Notes: generated by a model from the sequence alone, not told the origin. Counted from the first letter of the stretch, positions 1-11,749 are shown. The stretch is 64,000 bases of DNA from Sphaerolaimus hirsutus (GCA_964036195.1 OZ038450.1:32040612-32104611); one strand, 5' to 3'. Numbers and translations: made by a program.

Positions 1-288
1 CCAAACTTTTGAATGGCAGCGTGAGCTTTTTGTATCTTTAATGATTGCAGCACTTTGACACAGCTAACACTTCCATGCAAAAGTTTGGTGAAATTGTTTC
101 TTGTGATGCAGTTTGCTGTGTTGATAGACTATATTATTAGCATTTGTATACATTTCCCTTGATATACATCTTTTGATAGCTCGATAAGAAAATGGCATGG
201 TATATGATATATTACTTTTGTGCATTCAAAAGCATACACATGTTTAGGTGCAGCGTCCACTTTTTGTTGGCTTTAGCCATTTTTTATG
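1..288. other. Unassigned AT-rich sequence
   Basis: No gene, exon or recognisable repeat end is visible here. The sequence is AT-rich and has no open frame of useful length. Confidence 0.4.
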
Positions 289-481
289 GGATATACTTAT
301 AAACACATATACATCTATGTAATTGTTCAATTTTACTACGTCCAAGTATGGGGAATTTCCGAAAATTTCTGGCGAAATAATAGACCCCCCCTTCGAATAA
401 ACCCCCCCCCTCGAATTATCCCCCCCTCAAATTTTGCTGGCGAAATAATAAACCCCCCGGGGTTATTTCGAGGTAATACGG
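289..481 (+). mobile_element. C-run MITE, right-half fragment
   Basis: This stretch matches the right half of the full copies at 1442-1873 and 4596-5023. It shares the tract around 'cacatatacatct', the 'ggcgaaataata' box, repeated C-runs separated by 'cgaat', and the terminal GGTAATACGG followed by TA. The left terminus is missing. The 107-codon open frame over it is low-complexity and not a gene. Confidence 0.7.
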
Positions 482-483
482 TA

Positions 484-1059
484 GTTTTCGAATTTTTTCA
501 AATAATTTTCGAATTTTTTTGGAAAAATATTGAATCTGAAGTTTTAAACACAGAATTTGGACTGTTTTGGAAGTGGCTATACTCGGCAGACATGCTAATC
601 TACAAATAGATATGATTTATGAGATATGAAAACTCAGATAATGGCAGGGCCAGTATTGCTGACATCACAGCGAATCAGCTGGAGCGCCGGCACCCGAAGA
701 GAAATTGTTGGAACGAATTTGAGTCATCCGAATGAAGAAACTTTGGCTGCCATTTTTATGAGTCGCTCTTTTTTTAACAACACATCCCGAAAAGATACCT
801 ATTAAATATTCAAACTGAAATCAACTGCAGATACATAACACCGCGGTTGTTTTTTATTGCACACTGTGGACACCCTTTGAATTTTCTGATTTACGTTTTC
901 GTTACTCGCGTACTTTCAAAAAGTATGCGAGTAAATGAGTACCGGTATTTTTGGGAGGAAATGTGAACGTATTTACGCAGTACTCGAGTATAAAGTAAAA
1001 GTCGAGTAAACGTAAATATGTACGTTTGAACGGGACATGCTTATCCGACATCTAAACCC
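484..1059. other. Intergenic, with a GTAC-rich repeat at about 890-1020
   Basis: No coding exon is recognised. Around 890-1020 the sequence contains 'tactcgcgtacttt', 'gagtaaa' and 'gagtacc' words in both orientations. These also occur at 1876-2025, 3585-3800, 49395-49520, 60120-60290, 62340-62490 and 63370-63570, so this is a degraded copy of a dispersed palindromic repeat. Confidence 0.5.
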
Positions 1060-1172
1060 ATCTCACATCTAAACCGACCGCACATCTAATTCTACCCATC
1101 GCACATCTAGACTCATCCCACATCTAAACCCCCCCCCCCCTCATAGATGTGGGATGGGCTTAGATGTGTGAT
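1060..1172. repeat. Inverted repeat of a CACATCTAAACCC unit
   Basis: Several direct copies of a 'cacatctaaacccatc'-like unit are followed, after a C-run, by the inverted form 'gatgtgggatgggcttagatgtg'. The block can fold on itself. I cannot assign it to a transposon family. Confidence 0.6.
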
Positions 1173-1405
1173 GGGTAACGATGGCAAAAAAGATTCGAAA
1201 ATTTGAAAATATTGTCTTATTTTCTAATTTTTATTTCACCCCTGGAAAAAAAACACTTAAAAATCGATTTATTTTTAAAAAAATTCAAAAATTCGAAAAT
1301 TCAAAAATAGTTTTTGAATTTTTCAGGGAATTCAAGGTGACAAAACGCAGTTTTAAGTTCAGCGTGCTAAATAAAACGACAATTCATATGCGGTGGATCT
1401 GAAAA
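1173..1405. repeat. AT-rich dispersed repeat with ACGATGGCAAAA end
   Basis: The block begins with TAACGATGGCAAAA and continues with 'attcgaaaatt' words. The same end recurs at 2608 and 62153, and inverted (TTTTGCCATCGTTA) near 4327 and 50399. This suggests a family of AT-rich non-autonomous elements. The 73-codon Lys/Phe-rich frame in it is composition-driven. Confidence 0.5.
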
Positions 1406-1441
1406 AACCTCATGTGATGCAAAGTTGTTAAAAGGTACATA

Positions 1442-1873
1442 CCGTATTACCTCAAATTATCCCCCCCCTTGAATTAACCCCCCCCCCCCTCGAAATACCC
1501 CCCCCTAAAATTCGGCTGAGGAAATAATAAACCCCCCCTCAAAATACCCCCCTAAAATTGAGTGTAAAGAGAACGTACATGACAAATACCGTAGTTTGTG
1601 ATCAGTACAATGCAGAACACACGTTAAAAGTGATGATTAAGTGACGTTAGGGAAGCGCTTAGGTGTATATACAGTTATATATGCCTATAAACACATATAC
1701 ATCTACGCAATTGTTCGATTTTTCTACGTCTGCGTATGGGGAATTTCTGAAAGTTTCTGGCGAAATAATAGACCCCCCCCCCTCGAATAAACCCCCCCCC
1801 CCTCGAATTATCCCCCCCTCAAATTTTTCTGGCGAAATAATAAACCCCCTGGGGGTATTTCGAGGTAATACGG
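1442..1873 (+). mobile_element. Full-length C-run MITE (CCGTATTACC family)
   Basis: The termini CCGTATTACC and GGTAATACGG are inverted repeats and are flanked by TA on both sides (1440-1441 and 1874-1875). TA duplication fits a Tc1/mariner-type mechanism. The interior has C-runs spaced by 'tcgaata' and 'gaaataata' boxes. It has no coding capacity. Confidence 0.8.
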
Positions 1874-1875
1874 TA

Positions 1876-2025
1876 CATTTAATCGAAAAATACGCGTACG
1901 CAAGTATGCGGTAAATACATTTTAATACATATACTTTTCAAAAAAATACTGTACGTACTTGTACGCGTACATTTTCAAAGCATACGCGTACGGAAAATGT
2001 ATTTCAGAAAATGCAATTTGGGACA
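1876..2025. repeat. GTAC-rich dispersed repeat
   Basis: The words 'aaatacgcgtacgcaagtatg' and 'gtacgcgtacattttc' form a palindrome-rich block. It closely matches 62340-62490, including a following 'aaggtgactacactgc'-like flank at the second site. Confidence 0.55.
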
Positions 2026-2087
2026 TATTTAGGTATAAAATGACTACACTGCTAGGTATTTACAGAAGTGATACCGTTGAATAATAA

Positions 2088-2340
2088 AGCACGTTTTGAT
2101 TTCTTAGGTATAAAGTAGCGATGGGGAACCCCCTATAAACTTTGTGGATTCTGATAGAGGATATTGTGGGATTCGCAAAGGTGTAAAATATAGCCGTTAC
2201 GTGGATCTGCATTGTGCTTTCACAGGCGATGCAAACTGCAGGAACTGACCTGAAAGCACGTTTTGATTTCTTAGGTATAAAGTAGCGACAGGGAACCACC
2301 ATTAAAGTTTGTGGATTCTGATAGAGGACATTCTGGGCTA
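2088..2340. repeat. Two-copy tandem duplication (about 162-bp period)
   Basis: A block starting 'gcacgttttgatttcttagg' and running to 'gattctgatagaggac' occurs at about 2089 and again at about 2252 with few differences. The 125-codon minus-strand frame spanning it is probably incidental. Confidence 0.65.
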
Positions 2341-2607
2341 CGTAATGGTGTAAAATATAGCTATGAGGCCTTGATAGTTGGGTGCCCAATAGTGAATAAT
2401 GTGAGAAATGCCCAATTTTGGTAATTTTCACTTTCAAGTATATGCGATATATACAAATGGAAATTTTGCATGTATTTCATAACTCAGTGGACCCATTGGA
2501 GTACCTTAGGACCATTTTTGCAATTTTCAATTTTTTACCGGTGTCCGAGGTTTGTTCTTGGAGTGGCCACTGACTCGTGGACTGACTCATATAAAGCCAT
2601 CATATTA

Positions 2608-2818
2608 GTAACGATGGCAAACAAAAATTTGAAAACATTTTCGAATTTTCATGTTTTCGGATTTTCTGCGGTAGCAGTTTGGAAGGCCGTACAATACAAA
2701 GATGTATTTAAAATTTACCAGAAAAATTTGAACAGAAAAAAAAACCACAAAAAAAATAATTTGAAAAAAAATCAACAAGAAAATTTGAAAATTTCAAAAC
2801 CATATTGGCCCTGCGCAC
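2608..2818. repeat. AT-rich repeat of the ACGATGGCAAA family
   Basis: The left end TAACGATGGCAAACA and the Asn/Lys-rich, A-rich interior resemble 1173-1405. A right end is not clear because the foldback at 2819-2994 follows immediately. Confidence 0.4.
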
Positions 2819-2994
2819 ACTAGTCTTCACACGAAATTTCGAAAACTCATAAATGAGTTTTAAACGTGTTTAAGTTTTCCACAATGACTAAATTTGAATC
2901 TCCGTCAACTGTAGTTAACGGTTACCTCATTGTAGAAAACTCAAATGCGTTCTAACCAGATTTGTGAGTTTTCGAAATTTCGTGTGAAAACTAG
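2819..2994. repeat. Foldback element, arms of about 30 bp
   Basis: The left end 'acactagtcttcacacgaa' and the right end 'ttcgtgtgaaaactagtgtg' are inverted repeats, and the arms continue through TTTCGAAAACTCA. An inner pair ('aagttttccacaatga' and 'tcattgtagaaaactc') is also inverted. It is a small MITE-like foldback. Confidence 0.65.
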
Positions 2995-3584
2995 TGTGTG
3001 CAGGCACATTATAGCAAAAATGTCGCAATTTAAAAAGTCATTTTAGAAGAAAATCACATAAAAACTTAAACGCTTTTTGCCAGAGTGTTTGCTAGGAAAA
3101 ATGCAGCTTGGAAATGGGCGGCATTTTGAGTTTTTTCCAAATGCAGAGTTTCACATTTTTATGTAACTTTTCACATGCATAAATAGCTGCTCGCGTGCCG
3201 TCATGCACATTAAACAAGATTTCCGGCGACAGTACGAAACATTTACGCATTTATCGGTATCGACTTATCTACCACCCAGTATTTTTCATATGCACTGAAA
3301 ACAAAGCTCATGCCGCCAGCGGATAATACCGCATTAGGGCATGATCGGGCGCTAAGAAGCACTTCTAAAGCAGCGCCGCACTCCGCCCCATCGATGCCTA
3401 CCATATTCTTTAATCGACCCTTTTTAGACCCAGCGTAATAAAGACACGCATGCCTTTAAAAAATAAAATCGAAATTGTTGTGGACACAATAGAAGTGGAA
3501 ACGAGTCGGGTGAGCGACGATTTTCATCTACTAGAATAAAGAGACCTTGAAAACTATTTTATCTGTCATTTGTGTATAAAAAAT
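2995..3584. other. Unassigned sequence
   Basis: I see no exon with convincing splice sites and no repeat match elsewhere in the window. Base composition is locally less AT-rich near 3300-3430. Confidence 0.35.
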
Positions 3585-3800
3585 ATAGGTTGTGCTGTAC
3601 ACGTATGAAACAGTGCCCACTTTTACATATTCTATGAAGAAAATTTGTCATTTCTACACTCACAACAAAAGTACCCACATTTACGCGTACATACGAGTAA
3701 AAAAAAGTATTTTACATTTTCTATACTTTGTGGTGAGTATAAAAAAATACTTTATGTTTACATATACTTTTAAAAAAGTTCAGTAATTCTAACAACACTG
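3585..3800. repeat. Dispersed repeat, copy of 63370-63570
   Basis: It shares long words with 63370-63570: 'tctatgaagaaaa', 'tacgagtaaaaaaaagtatt', 'tttctatactttgtg' and 'acatatacttttaaaaaa'. No coding content. Confidence 0.65.
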
Positions 3801-4595
3801 ATGTAATGAAAATTCAAACATAAAAAAACATTGAAATGGCATGCGCGGCAGCAGCGGCGGACTCAATCACATCCATTTAGGAATGCATGGAGCCGCCCAA
3901 ACAATTAGAACCGCGGCGCTCTACTTCCGCGGATACAGACTCCCGTCCATCAAAAATATCGCTCATGGGTCTTCCGAGGGGCAGTCGCACAAACGTTTTT
4001 TGGAAGGCATTCAGACCCAGCGAAAATGGTGCAAACTGATCCAGATAAGTGTTTCTACCATTTGTCATGTTAAAGTGAAGTGAAATTGTCATGTCATGCT
4101 TCACTTACAGTGAAATTAAGGTTAAAAGGGGCTCCAAACATGAAGACAGTCCAAATACTGTGTTTTAAGCTTCAAATTCAATGATTTTCTAAAAAAATTC
4201 GAAAATTGCCAAAAAAGATTTGAAAATTTGAAATTCGAAAATTAATTTGGGAAGAAATCCGAAAATTCGAAAATTCACTTTAGAAAAAACACTTAAAAAT
4301 TTAAATACTTTTTTTCTGGAAGGTTTGCCATCGTTAATGGTAACATATTTTCGGGCGTTTTACTAGCGTCAAGGCACTGGGGCACCGAAGAGCACCTGCA
4401 CCGGTGCGTGTGCGGTGCCCTGCCGCCGCCGGTGATGTGCCATTTTTTCGGAATAGCACCGGTACCGGTTCGGTGCAGTACCGGCTTTCAGGGTGGGGCA
4501 ATAGCTCAATAAAAATTTTCGATGTGGAGTGAAGTATTTTTGATGAGAAATGAGTCAGTATTTACTTGATTAGAAGTGGGGCATAGACACTTACC
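3801..4595. other. Mixed non-coding block
   Basis: It contains an AT-rich 'gaaaattcgaaaa' repeat ending in GCCATCGTTA (about 4150-4345), a GC-rich palindromic patch with 'caccggt' and 'accggtaccggt' (about 4380-4490), and an inverted copy (4500-4590) of the sequence found at 15240-15350 and 25565-25680. The inverted copy continues at 5024-5060 on the other side of the inserted MITE. Confidence 0.5.
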
Positions 4596-5023
4596 GTATT
4601 ACCTCGAATTAACCCCCCCCCCCTTGAATTAACCCCCCCCCCTCGAAATACCCCCCTAAATTTCGGCTGAGGAAATAATACCCCCCCCCCCTCGAAATAC
4701 CCCCCCTAAGATTGAGTGTAACGTGAACGTACATGACAAATACCGCAGTTTGTGATCTGTACAATGCAGAACACACGTTAAAACTGATGATTAAGTGACG
4801 TTAGGGAAGGGTTTTTGTGTATATACAGTTATATATGAGTATAAACACATATACATCAATGTAATTGTTCGATTTTTTTACGTCCGCGTATGGGGAATTT
4901 CCGAAAATTTCTGGCGAAATAATAGACCCCCCCTCGAATAAACCCCCCCCCCCTCGAATTATCCCCCCTCAAATTTTGCTGGCGAAATAATAAACCCCCT
5001 GGGGGTATTTCGAGGTAATACGG
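4596..5023 (+). mobile_element. Full-length C-run MITE with a datable empty site
   Basis: The termini CCGTATTACC and GGTAATACGG are flanked by TA. The insertion splits a sequence that exists uninterrupted, in reverse orientation, at 15240-15350 and 25565-25680. That empty-site comparison supports TA as the target duplication. Confidence 0.85.
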
Positions 5024-5106
5024 TAATTAGGTTTTGATGGCAAGTGAGGCAGTTCACGATTAGATGTGACGCACGGGGGTGCACTGACTGATGGCTATTT
5101 TTCACT

Positions 5107-5244
5107 GTTTTTTTCACTTGACACATTTTCAAGTGATTTTCAGGCATGAGTGAAGTGAAAAAAGTTCACTAATGTCATTGCGCTACTTTTTTTCACTTTA
5201 CTCATATCTGAAAATCACTTGAAAAAGTGTCAAGTGAAAAAAAC
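5107..5244. repeat. Foldback repeat, arms of about 58 bp
   Basis: The left arm runs from 'ttttttcacttgacacattt' and the right arm ends 'gtgtcaagtgaaaaaa'. They pair almost throughout, leaving a loop of about 20 bases near 5166-5184. Confidence 0.75.
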
Positions 5245-5579
5245 GGGCAAATGTGCGTATCAGGCCTGCCCCACTACAAGTTCTCAACTAGTAAAATACA
5301 CTTGTAATGCGTCACTTCCGCTCCAATATTTTATTCCCGCAAGCAAGATTTCTCATCAATATTTCCGCTCTGCGTATGGTGCTTACTTTTTTTAATTATT
5401 TTAGTTTGTGACCAGGGTTTGTTTTAGTAAAATTCTTTTTACTTAAACTGTAGTTTAATTGTATAAATAGTGTCGTTGTTTTTTCATTTTATTCATGTTT
5501 CATTTTATTTTATTCTTCAATTTTCCATTTTATTTTTATCTTATTTTTATTTTTTTCTCGTGAGATTTGGCCAACGCAG

Positions 5580-5771
5580 GGGGCAGTCCCAAGCCCTGTA
5601 AAGTGTAAAGTAAAGTGTAAAATGTAAAGTCAAATGCAAAGTAAAGTGTCAATCAGAACAATAACGAAAAGATTTTATTGCTGAACGTTGCATGACAATT
5701 GACAGTTTACTTTGCATTTGACTTTACATTTGACACTTTACTTTACACTTTACAGGGCTTGGGACTGCCAC
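5580..5771. mobile_element. Foldback MITE, GGGCAGTCCCAAGCC ends
   Basis: The left arm begins GGGCAGTCCCAAGCCCTG and the right arm ends CAGGGCTTGGGACTGCC. Subterminal 'gtaaagtgtaaagtaaag' words are mirrored on the other side. Further copies are at 15698-15889 and at 26024-27050 (interrupted), with a partial copy at 25170-25305. Confidence 0.8.
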
Positions 5772-6248
5772 CTGGTGCTTACTGCGTCACTTCACACCAT
5801 GCTTGTAAACTGTTTCCGCATCAAGTTTACATTTCATTTATGAGATAAGTTGACCTATCTAGTTTGTAACAATTCATTTTTAATCATTTCCAAACATTTC
5901 CCAACATACCGAAATTTATAAGAAAACAAAAACTACATGAACACCATGTGGTTTTGAGACTGTCATCTACAATAGAAATATGTCGGCACACATTACCTAG
6001 ATTCAGAGAAATTCATTAAGCATACAGAACTGTAAGCACAGTCAACAAAAAAGCTACAAAAGTCCGTTATCCGTTGTATCAGTACTAAATACGTTACTCG
6101 TTACTAAATGATGCAGTCAACAGTCACAGTTCCATAAATCACAACAATCACCAAAGTTACCAAATAAGTTACGTTTGCCATTTTCGTCTTCCGCTCCACG
6201 CTTCTTTGTCCCAGTATTATTTATACGCTTGCCGATCAATTCTTCTGG

Positions 6249-6434
6249 GGGCAGTCCCAGACCCTGTAAAAAGCCCTGTAAAATGTCAATTGTCATGCAA
6301 AGTGTCCAAAGTCATGGAAAATACCCTGTAAAATGGCAACCGAGTTGCCACGCGGCAGGCATTTTCCATGACTTAGACACTTTGCGTTACATTTTACATT
6401 TTACAGGGCTTTTTACAGGGCGTGGGAGTGGCAC
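6249..6434. mobile_element. Foldback MITE, GGGCAGTCCCAGACC ends, CTG flanks
   Basis: The inverted arms contain CAGACCCTGTAAAAAGCCC, 'gtcatgcaaagtgtc' and 'gtcatggaaaa'. A CTG lies directly outside both ends (6246-6248 and 6435-6437), suggesting a 3-bp CWG target duplication. Superfamily is not assigned. Confidence 0.75.
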
Positions 6435-7469
6435 CTGGAGCCATTTTGACACTCGTTTCACTATTGTTGAAACTGCAGAGAGTAAATTTTGTAATTTTGA
6501 TGGAGGAGCTGTTTTTGCTATTATCAGCACTATATTATTGAATTATAATAATGACACCATTTTGGCAGTAAATCTCGGGGTAAAATTTCTCAAAAATCAG
6601 CCCAGATTGTAGATAGCTGAGGGTGTGGAGTTCCGGTGATACTATCCAGAAATTTCGTCACTGGGATAGTTGGAACGATTTCTTCCCCCCCCCCCCCGAT
6701 TAGAGACCCCTGCATATGGGAAATTTATGGACTTGTCGACTTTTGGAAAATTATGAAAAATGTGCATGAGTAGCCCCAGATGAATTTTCCAGGCCTAACT
6801 CAAAATTTTCATATTTTGGACATGTCGACTTTTAAAATTGGACGCCTCAAATGTATGTATAGGTATACAGATAAAACCAACCTGTTTGGGCACATTTATT
6901 ACCAGTTTTAGGCATGTAAAAGTCTACCTAATCTTTACTATTGTCATTCGCGAAAATTTCTGACAATAATAATAACCCCCTTCGAATTAACCCCCTTGAA
7001 TGACGCCCCTCGAATTAACCCTCCACCCCGTCAAAATTTGCTGGCAAAATAGTAAACCACCTGGGGCTATCTTGAGGGAATACGGAACCTATATAAAGTA
7101 GATAAAAATAGTAAACACACCTTCAATTCAGTGAATTGTACAGTCACAAGTAGAAGCGGGATACACTTTGATTGCATTGAACTTCACGGCATGCTTTTAT
7201 AGTCTGGTCACGCCCCAGCAAATATTACACATTAGTGATTTTACGATTTTGGCAAAATACGTCGTCATTTCTTTGCATGCACATCAATGTCGTCTAATTT
7301 AATCAATTCAATGAAATTATCGGCGCATTAATTTTAATATTCCTTCGGTACCGGGCCGCTCCGGGTTAGTTGGTTGACAACGATTATACAAGGTGTCCCT
7401 TATATTTTACAATGTTTGCGAACTTGAATTGATGGAGGAAAGGCACCAGAAAAATGGTGCGAAATGCCA

Positions 7470-8060
7470 GGAGTAGTGATGTAAAAGCGCCATGGCGCTA
7501 GCGCCAAAGAAAAAAGCGCCGTGGCGCTTTTGGCGCTTGGCGCTATTTGGCGCCTGGGCCAGCTTGGCTCTGGCGCCATGCCCATGGAAAGCACCATGGC
7601 TAGGGTGTCAAATTTCCGTTTTTCGTTTTCCGGAGGCAAATTTTTTCCGTTTTCTGTTCCCGTTTCCGGATGCTGAATTTTTTTCTGTTTTCCATTCCGT
7701 TTTCCGGCCACTTTTTTTCCATTTCCGTTTTTCCGGTTCATTTTCTGTTTTCCAGCTAAATTTCCAGTTTTTCCGCCTTTTTTCCATTTTCCGCCTCATT
7801 TTACATTTTTCTGGCTCAACTTTCTGTTTTCTGTTCCAGCCAAACTGGTAAACATTCATGCAGATTGTCAATTATGTAAGTTGTTTCTGTTTCCCGCAAA
7901 ATTTCTGAAAATTTTTTACACTTCCAGCAAAATTTCAGCAAATTTTATCCATTTTCTGGCAAAATTTCAGCAAATTTTCCCAGTTCCATGCAAATTTCAT
8001 TTTTCCGTTTCCATTTTTTCGGTCCCTTTTTCCGTTTTCCGCCCACTTTAAAATTTTTTC
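7470..8060. mobile_element. Truncated GGCGCC-type and TTTCCG-type hAT-like ends
   Basis: TAGTGATGTAAAAGCGCC at about 7475 starts a GGCGCC-rich subterminal array. At about 7600 TAGGGTGTCAAA starts a TTTCCG-type array. The matching right ends are not found next to them, so both look truncated. The Phe-rich and Lys-rich frames here are array translations. Confidence 0.6.
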
Positions 8061-8721
8061 CATTTGTAAACGTATAATCAAAAATTTGCAGCACCTATCG
8101 GCACAAAAATTGGAGTAAACGAGTGCGTAAAGAACCGCACATTTTAATTTTCCTTTTTTTATCTTTCCATTTTCTTTTTTAATATTTTCATTTCTCGGTC
8201 ACTCCGTACAAGAACAAAATATAACTTTCCAATTTTGTAGGATGATATGTCTGTCGACTATACATATTGACATATTTACGACCCACTGTGCACCGTTTTT
8301 CTACCGCATTTAAGATGTATCGCACTAAGTAAGATGTTGAATTTCATTGACGCTCAGCGAAGCGTCACATATTTAAGTGGACCAAACCTGTAATTAGTTT
8401 TTATGTTTGGATGTGCGCGGCCGTTTTTGTCAAAAATACCCAAAAACCGGCTTTGACCTGCGCTGCCTCTGAGCACAACAAAATTCCTTCGTAAGTTATT
8501 TCAAGGTCACGGGAAATTATACAGTTGAGTTCCTGTATTTATTAGAAATAGTTAGGCTATTTTACCTATATTTATTAGAAATAGTTAATAGTGTGAAATC
8601 GACATGTGGGTAAAATGTGTATATTTACATAAAATAAAATGTGTTTTAGTAATGAACATGACTATTGTGTGGGAAAATCACGCTTTCAAACGTAGTAGTT
8701 TATTGAACTTTAATATCAACT

Positions 8722-9150
8722 ACCGTCTTTCCTCGAAATACCCCCCCCCGCTCGAAATACCCCCCCCCCCCTTCGAAATGCCACCCCCCTCGAAATACCC
8801 CCCCCCTCAAAATGGGCACTATGAATTTAACCCCCCCTCGAAATACCCCCCAAATACCCCCCAAATTTGGTGTATACAGAACGTACATGACAAAAGGTGC
8901 GGTTTTTGATCGAGGCAGTGCAGAACACACTTAAAAACTAGGACTGTGTTCCGTGAGAACAGTGTTTATACCGTCTACATAGATCTACAAGTCTATAGAA
9001 GAGTCATAAACGTTTCAAACGACAATTTTGTACTGGGAGTTCAAAAAATTTCTGGCGAAATAATAACACTCCCTCGAAATACCCCCCTCGTTTTACCCCC
9101 GCACCCCTCAATATTTCCACTCGTGAGGTAATAAACCCCCCGGGGGTAAT
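8722..9150. mobile_element. C-run MITE, right end lost
   Basis: It begins TACCGTCTTTCCTCGAAA and contains C-run blocks and the internal 'acaaaaggtgcggttt' and 'gagaacagtgtttata' words of the family. The expected right terminus is replaced by a CAGACCCTG-type foldback from about 9165. The copy at 18843-19340 carries an extra block of about 60 bp. Confidence 0.7.
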
Positions 9151-9164
9151 TCGCCAGTGCCAAA

Positions 9165-9353
9165 TGTAAACGTCCATGTAAATGACCATGTAAAATGTCA
9201 AATGTCATGCAAAGTGTCAAAAGTCATGGAAAATACGCTGCAAATAGCAACCGAGTTGTCATTTTGCAAGGGGGCAGTTTCCATGACTTTTGACACTTTG
9301 CATGACATTTGACATTTTTCAGGGCTTTTTACAGGGTCTGGGAGTGGCACCTG
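9165..9353. mobile_element. Foldback MITE of the CAGACCCTG family
   Basis: Inverted 'gtcatgcaaagtgtcaaaag' and 'cttttgacactttgcatgac' arms are present, and the right end is GGGTCTGGGAGTGGCACC. The left terminus is degraded. Confidence 0.7.
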
Positions 9354-9595
9354 GTGGAACCGTTTCATCGCTATCGCCCGCTACAAAATGTAGTATTTAG
9401 CTGGTAAATGAAAATTGCCTGAAGAAAGTGGAAATGGAAAATGGAAATTTGACGTCCTAGTTAAAAAGACATAAAGTGGCATTTGGCACTAAGCCAGGAA
9501 TCCATTCTATTTTTTGTACCAAAGTATGACCTTAAAGGACTTCAGGCTGACTAAAGCTCCCGTCAGTAATCGAGTGATCACCCCAAACTTAGGTA
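9354..9595. other. Unassigned sequence
   Basis: Nothing recognisable; short spacer between two mobile elements. Confidence 0.35.
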
Positions 9596-10044
9596 CCGTA
9601 TTTCCTCGAAATACCCCCGGGGGGTTTATTGTTTCAGAGTGAGAATTTTGAGGGGGGGTTAAACGAGGGGGTGGGGTATTTCGAGGGGGGGGGTTTATTA
9701 TTTCGCCAGAAATTTTTTGAAATCCCAGTACTGAAATGTAGTCTGAAACGTACGCAGACGTCGAAAAATGCAACAAAAATCGCCATTTATAAGACTCTAA
9801 AGACATTTATAAGTGTGTTATGTGAGAACAGTGTTTGTACGTCTACAGAGTCATCGTTTTTAACGTGTATTCTGCATTGTCGGGATGACAAACCACAGCT
9901 TTTGTCATTTACGTTCTCTATACACTAAATTTGGGGGGGGTATTTCGAGGGGGGGGTTTATAAGTTCATAGTGTCCATTTTGAGGGGGGGTATTTCGAGG
10001 GGGGGGTATTTCGAGGGGGGGGGGGGTATTTCGAGGAAATACGG
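9596..10044 (-). mobile_element. Full-length C-run MITE (CCGTATTTCC subtype)
   Basis: The termini CCGTATTTCCTCGAAATA and TTTCGAGGAAATACGG are inverted repeats flanked by TA (9594-9595 and 10045-10046). The C-runs appear as G-runs on this strand. Confidence 0.85.
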
Positions 10045-10743
10045 TACTTGGTTCAGTTGATTTCAGTCTTGGTTTAAACTAAAAACCATACACTTTGGTT
10101 CCATGTGATTCCGTCCACATGATCAGTATGTAAAAATGGTTTGTTTGTTTATTTACTCCCACCCATATTATCCCCCCCATGTAACCCTTGGGGGCACTCC
10201 CAGACCCCGTAAGAAGCCCTGTAAAATGTAAAATGTCATGCAAAGTGTCATAAGTCATGGAAAATGCCCTGCGAAATGGCAAACGAATGTTGAGCCTCAG
10301 CTTGTGTATTTATAATATGTGAAACAAATGCAGCAAGCATAACTTGCTGTATTGATACCATGCACTCGCGCACCGTATTACCTCAAATTATCGCCCCTCA
10401 GGGGTCTCCAGGATTTTGGCCTTCGCGGGGGCTGGATAGATAGCAAATCGGGCTCAGATTTTTGTGTGACTTTGCATTTTTATCTGTATCCACAAATTAA
10501 ACATAAGAAAATGATTGCCAGTTGGCGCAGTGTGATTTTGCCACTGCCGTAATGTCTCTCAGTGCAGTGTGATTTTGGCTCACAGGTTGGACGTGAATTT
10601 GGCCCAATACATCACTTTCTTTGGGGCCAATTCACTGGTTTTCAATCCGCAATTGAATTGCACTGCTTCTTGTTTGGTCATTTTTAGCTGCATTTTACGG
10701 TAATACGGTATTTTGTTTTTATTTTTTTATTTTAGTTCGTGAC
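10045..10743. other. Mixed non-coding block with MITE fragments
   Basis: It contains a half copy of the CAGACCCTG foldback (about 10192-10285) and a 5' end fragment of the CCGTATTACC family at about 10373. The remainder is unassigned. Confidence 0.5.
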
Positions 10744-10872
10744 CAGGATTGGTTTTAGTAAATTTTTAAGTAGTCTTTTTACTAAAATTGTAGTAAAATT
10801 GTATAAATTTTTTTTAAATTTTAATCTTATTCACGTTTCATTTTATTTTATTCTGAGATTTTGCCAACCCTG
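10744..10872. mobile_element. Small hAT-like MITE, CAGGATTGG ends
   Basis: The ends CAGGATTGG and CCAACCCTG are imperfect inverted repeats, flanked by TTCGTGAC and TTTGTGAC (7 of 8 identical). The T-rich interior resembles the larger members at 45557-46648 and 59236-60066. Confidence 0.7.
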
Positions 10873-11320
10873 TTTGTGACAATATTGGGACTGCGTGAAA
10901 TGCGCAAATATTATGCTGGACGAAATCATGTGGAACCAGAGCCTTTGATACCAAAAATATCGAATAAAATAATTAGAAACTAAAGGTATACCTAATGCAT
11001 AAATATATAGGTAAACCGGTTTGGTGGCATATTTTATAATTGCTCATAAAACTTTGGGTAGTTTTAGAAGGAATAGATGACAAACTATAAAATACACGGT
11101 GTCCCGACTGAAAAAATACGATGTTTGTTGATTTGAACCTGAGGTTGAGGTTATGACACCATGTTATGTTGTGAAAGTGCACAAAAATTCACTTAGCATC
11201 GAGAAAGATTCAATTCAGAAATATGGCACCGCCATAAAGCCGAGATTAGAGCTCAGCCTAATTTTGACGTAAAATGACGAGGTAAAATGATGTCGTAAAA
11301 TAAATTACATGAGTGTGGAT
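10873..11320. other. Unassigned, with part of an AAGCCGGAATT foldback
   Basis: Around 11238-11310 the words 'aaagccgag', 'gagctcagc' and 'ttttgacgtaaaatgacg' match one arm of the foldback at 52672-52935. The rest shows no gene. Confidence 0.45.
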
Positions 11321-11664
11321 TAGTGATGGAAAAGCGCCTGAAAAAAGGGCACCAAGCGCCATTCGGAAACCGGGCGCCTGGCGCCAAGGGCGCCACAGGA
11401 AAAGGGCGCCATGGCGCCATTCCGAAAGTGCGCGCCAGGCGCCAAGGGCGCCACGGAAAGAGGGCGCCAAGCGCGCCACGCGAAAAGGGCGCCAAAAGCG
11501 CCATTTGGAAAATAGGGCGCCGGAATAGAGTGTTGCTTAAAACAACCTGTCTGTGCTCTAAATATCACTCCCGCACCGTAATGCACACATTTCACTTGGC
11601 CATTCACTTTCCCCATGATGAATTCAACAAAAGCCTTTTTGGACAGGGCGCCAGGCGCCAAGGC
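11321..11664. mobile_element. GGCGCC-type hAT-like end
   Basis: TTAGTGATGGAAAAGCGCC is followed by a dense array of 'ggcgcca' and 'gcgccaagggcgcc' words. No matching right terminus is found nearby. Arg/Ala-rich frames on both strands are translations of the array. Confidence 0.6.
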
Positions 11665-11749
11665 ATGATATTAAAATCTTGCTCAAGCTTCATTAAAACA
11701 TATAGGGTTATGTTCAAATGAGAAAAGTGTGTAAAACTGGTGAAAACAC

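Larger units (their letters stand above)
5271..9345. repeat. 4.1-kb segmental duplication, copy 1
   Basis: This segment is nearly identical to 15389-19545, at an offset of about 10118, rising to about 10190 after small indels near 8740-8850. Nested MITEs are shared at equivalent positions, so the copies duplicated after those insertions. Part of it recurs at 25725-27835. No convincing gene lies inside. The 145-codon frame at 6175-6612 spans a foldback element and is unlikely to be a protein. Confidence 0.9.

Noticed and set aside
6175..6612. 145-codon frame identical in two places (also 16293-16730)
   Set aside because: It spans a foldback MITE and its identity is explained by the segmental duplication; the third copy is frameshifted and split.
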